From NCBI GenBank assembly GCA_902825875.1, contig CADECP010000009.1, forward strand, positions 45,950 to 109,949: DNA of 64,000 nucleotides, read 5' to 3'. The stretch comes from an uncultured Acidobacteriota bacterium. Its GTDB lineage: Bacteria; Acidobacteriota; Blastocatellia; RBC074. This document shows positions 62,701 to 64,000 of this stretch, piece after piece. The position numbers were made by a program, and so were the translations under genes. Below the pieces are notes generated by a model, which had not been told where the DNA came from, did no database searches, and saw only the letters and a list, made by a program, of their open reading frames with translations. Each line of letters starts with the position of its first letter. Positions within the stretch are counted from its first letter, which is position 1.

Positions 62701-63010
62701 GCCGCTCAATCAATCGCTGGCTGATGCGTTTTCGCTGCCGACCATCGGCACGGTTGGAAACCTGCCGCGCAACGTCGGACGCGGCCCGGCTTCGTACACT
62801 TTGAATCTGCGCTTGTCTCGCCGATTTCAACTGGCCGAAAACCGACGGCTGGAATTCCAACTCGAAGCTTTCAATCCGTTGAACTCGCCCGTCTTCAGCT
62901 TCGGCGCAGAGTTTGTGGATTACACGCCCGCGAGTTTGAGCAATTTTCTGGTTCCGGTGCGCACGGTCAAACCGCGCACGATGCGCGTGGGATTGAAGCT
63001 GGAGTTTTAG
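59771..63010 (+). CDS. Oar-like TonB-dependent outer-membrane receptor
   Basis: A 1079-residue protein with a short signal peptide. A carboxypeptidase-regulatory-like beta-sandwich (GFEGVVRDANKNAVANAKVF, SLPPGNYELRI) comes first, then a plug-like region (LTIEGLDNNDDRAASERFTP, FSAEYGRASGGRVNLRLRGG) and a long beta-barrel ending in the outer-membrane signal RVGLKLEF with C-terminal Phe. Such Oar-type receptors are abundant in acidobacteria and presumably import large or complexed nutrients; the ligand is unknown. GGAGG precedes ATG 59771. Confidence 0.87.
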   Translation: MLRFAFAALLCLSINSFFIVDDLDHVGFEGVVRDANKNAVANAKVFVKHSASNSERSNTTNAEGRYRFTSLPPGNYELRIEASGFQTIKIEKLNAIAGTVIRKDVQLSPATIAEQITINAETSESLIDTTRTVVGGTVTQKQIDALPTESRNPFDLIFTLAGTAPPALTDKDLDAGDAKDGFRRPPEEVGVFSLTGGTPFSNNLTIEGLDNNDDRAASERFTPSLHAVEEVQVITNQFSAEYGRASGGRVNLRLRGGANQFHGQALYYFRDESLNANSYRRNSDPARGFRLPFQNHNPGVSLGGPIKRDKLFFFAAYEYDNVYDKAEIQALLPVATNPAFALPKPNGANLGTTSLDTKGNRIEVNGGAAVGLYDLTVTTPRVAHTVQTRNDLFLNDRHNGFAIFTLARNRDERGFPGGRRTLDTLRRTGRDSQSIALGDNFVISPKLVSNARFQFSRLAPADAPPNDNPVVIIDFDDPRDVIGDTSANPLTRRGNLTAGASTISGVDRREDRWQVQETVSYQRSNHSLRFGVDVQAIRSRFIDLSDATGVFRFASPADFLANKVSRYEHRFFTESELRNTYAGVFVQDDWKLRRDLNISFGLRWDNETILKDRNNIGPRVSFAWSPRQSHKTVVRGGYGIFYNRAMLRTLDDFILTSQTVAIDTNTALAEPLLTALKFPVRLDANDPRVKQFGVREAGFLRRLSNDFRIPESYQASAGFERELARGLKIEVNYVFNRGLHLWREVNANAPRLPAGFSDFAAYLTSRDFDNRRDAEGNRPITATGNSDFVRFNRSTTATQTLREGDKTIVVFGLNNPSTSNATSGIRSALAVLRQFRPDPNLTQIEELQSRGNSNYHGVSFEATRRLTSRGFLRASYTLSKLMDDGVVNTSSPLVAGDFRREYSLSLLDARHRIAVSGYFQTPKSIGAVTLAGTLNVASARPFNIGANGNDRNLDDVDNDRPNFSGNVDSIGWRKLETPLNQSLADAFSLPTIGTVGNLPRNVGRGPASYTLNLRLSRRFQLAENRRLEFQLEAFNPLNSPVFSFGAEFVDYTPASLSNFLVPVRTVKPRTMRVGLKLEF

Positions 63011-63025
63011 CGCCAAAAACAAAAC

Positions 63026-63056
63026 GAGCCGAACGCTGCAAAACAACGTTCGGCTC
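63026..63056 (+). terminator. Hairpin after the first receptor gene
   Basis: GAGCCGAACG (63026-63035) pairs with CGTTCGGCTC (63047-63056), 16 bp after the stop codon. No T-tract follows, so termination may be factor-assisted. Confidence 0.6.
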
Positions 63057-63287
63057 AGTAATCTGAAGCGAGCAAGACTCCCCAGAATTACTCGCTTCCA
63101 TTAAGAACGGTGCCAGAATCCCCATACCAGCATCCGTTCCCGATGCTCTCTCCAATTGTCTGAAGGCTTTTGCTCTCAGACAGGCAGAAGATACTCCGTG
63201 ATCTGTTCCGCAAACATACGTAGTTTTACCTGTTTTTGCTGCCAGACCATCTCGTCAGACCCAACTTACCGCTCGGAAAGTATGGAC
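63057..63287. other. Intergenic region between the two receptor genes
   Basis: Apart from a small TGTCTGA/TCAGACA hairpin around 63157-63183 I see no gene or repeat here; the promoter of the second receptor begins at 63288. Confidence 0.4.
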
Positions 63288-63315
63288 TTGCTGAAATTGG
63301 CGGCTTGGCTATAAT
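63288..63315 (+). promoter_or_regulatory. Sigma-70 promoter of the second Oar-like receptor
   Basis: A perfect -10 box TATAAT (63310-63315) lies 16 bp after TTGCTG (63288-63293). A start near 63322 would give a leader of about 230 nt. Confidence 0.6.
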
Positions 63316-63321
63316 GCGCCC

Positions 63322-63553
63322 GTTCCGTACCTCATTTGCTGATTTCGATCAGCACACAAAAAAGCAAAAAAGAATCAAATAAACGAGCGACGTTAGACCT
63401 GACTGTGGAAGCGGGAGAAGACTCTTCCGGGCTTTGCATAACTCAAGATTGAGAGTGCCGACAGGCATTTGCCTGTTTTCCAAACAGACACTCAAATTCG
63501 AGTCTCCCTCTCTCCTAAGTCCCTAAACCAATTCACCATTTAAGGAGAAATCT
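63322..63553 (+). promoter_or_regulatory. Long structured 5' leader
   Basis: Hairpins in order: GCTGATTTCGATCAGC (63338-63353); GAAG/CTTC in an AAGC/GCTT outer stem (about 63409-63434); CTCAAGATTGAG (63442-63453); ACAGGCATTTGCCTGT followed by T residues (around 63461-63479); ACTCAAATTCGAGT (63490-63503). AAGGAG then precedes the ATG. It may be a regulatory leader RNA; it matches no riboswitch I know. Confidence 0.4.
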
Positions 63554-64000
63554 ATGCGACGTTCTGCCAGCTACGCATTATCAACCTGGCTCTTGCTATC
63601 AGCATTCGCATTGTTTGCGATGGCTCAAGTGCCGGTCGGAACCATCACCGGAACGGTAACCGACCCCTCCGGCGCGGTCATCCGCGATGCTTCAATCATC
63701 ATCAAAAACAAAGCCACAGGCATCGAACGACAATTGAAATCCGATTCCGATGGAAACTTTGTCGCGGCTTCGTTGGCTGCGGGTGAATATGAAGTCAGAA
63801 CAGTGGTCGAAGGCTTCCGCACCTTGTTGCGCGAAGTGACGGTCGCCACCGGCTCGGTTTCCAAAGTCGAAATGGCCTTGGAAGTCGGCCAGAAAACGGA
63901 AATCGTCACAGTCGAAGGCACAGGTTCCGCTCAAGTCAACACCGAATCTCATTCGATTGACGGCGTCATCACCCGTCAGAAAATTCAGGAACTGCCGCTT
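63554..64000 (+). CDS. Oar-like TonB-dependent receptor, N-terminal part (runs off the window)
   Basis: The first 149 codons of a second receptor: a signal peptide (LSTWLLLSAFALFAMAQ), then a carboxypeptidase-regulatory-like domain (TITGTVTDPSGAVIRDASII, SLAAGEYEVRTVVEGF) and the start of the plug (ITRQKIQELPL). Little similarity to the preceding receptor beyond the shared domain order, so it is not a recent tandem copy. AAGGAG lies 6 nt before the ATG. No stop before the window ends. Confidence 0.85.
   Translation, partial: MRRSASYALSTWLLLSAFALFAMAQVPVGTITGTVTDPSGAVIRDASIIIKNKATGIERQLKSDSDGNFVAASLAAGEYEVRTVVEGFRTLLREVTVATGSVSKVEMALEVGQKTEIVTVEGTGSAQVNTESHSIDGVITRQKIQELPL

Noticed and set aside
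63322-63553. Leader considered as a glycine or cobalamin riboswitch
   Set aside because: GGAG-containing stems are present, but the conserved core strings of those classes are missing.

Overview
The window looks like chromosomal DNA of an acidobacterium, possibly Blastocatellia-like. That placement is inferred from two Oar-type TonB receptors with carboxypeptidase-like N-termini, a Solibacter-type TIGR03437 domain, a membrane-fused spermidine-synthase-like protein and many intergenic hairpin repeats. No rRNA, tRNA, CRISPR array, transposase or integrase was seen.

Layout. 1-12202 is a tad/cpa (Flp) pilus locus: pilin tail, prepilin peptidase, CpaB, secretin, two tandem TadG-like proteins, two TadE-like pseudopilins, TadZ, the TadA ATPase, an unlisted-size 33-residue membrane peptide, TadB and TadC, with a fused SpeE-like membrane protein behind it (12213-14456). 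14590-20516 holds arginine biosynthesis genes: argC, argB, a gamma-glutamylcyclotransferase-ArgD fusion, an ArgA-like acetyltransferase and argJ. 20699-26126 has a TolC-like channel, a secreted 5'-nucleotidase and a TIGR03437/PPC exported protein. 26671-31045 is a signalling operon (NtrC-type regulator, blue-copper-like protein, histidine kinase, CheY-like regulator). 31074-34307 (minus strand) encodes a ceramidase-like enzyme and a membrane glycosyltransferase. 34811-36581 has a phosphohexomutase and an FtsB-like protein. 36887-52659 is the NADH dehydrogenase (complex I) operon nuoABCDEFGHJKLMN. It lacks nuoI and is interrupted between nuoF and nuoG by a BrnT toxin-antitoxin islet followed by a diverged second copy of the nuoF 3' end. 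52833-55948 (minus) has a PHP-domain protein, folP and a SAM hydroxide adenosyltransferase. 56035-59647 has a glycine-zipper protein, a zinc-ribbon protein, a cysteine desulfurase and a Uma2 protein. Two Oar-like receptors close the window; the second runs off the end.

The most unusual layer is the repeat content. Gene boundaries hold several repeat families, most built as hairpins. One consists of imperfect 7-bp tandem units, usually followed by a complementary heptamer arm. The unit sequence differs at every locus while period and layout stay the same. Some copies lie in or at the edge of coding sequence (TadA N-terminus, the glycosyltransferase, the SAM hydroxide adenosyltransferase, the argJ stop codon). 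Other families are shared by loci far apart, for example 3513/7170, 8579/10074, 18270/51047 and 19035/52746.

All calls rest on reading the sequence and translated frames by eye, with family knowledge; no database search was run.
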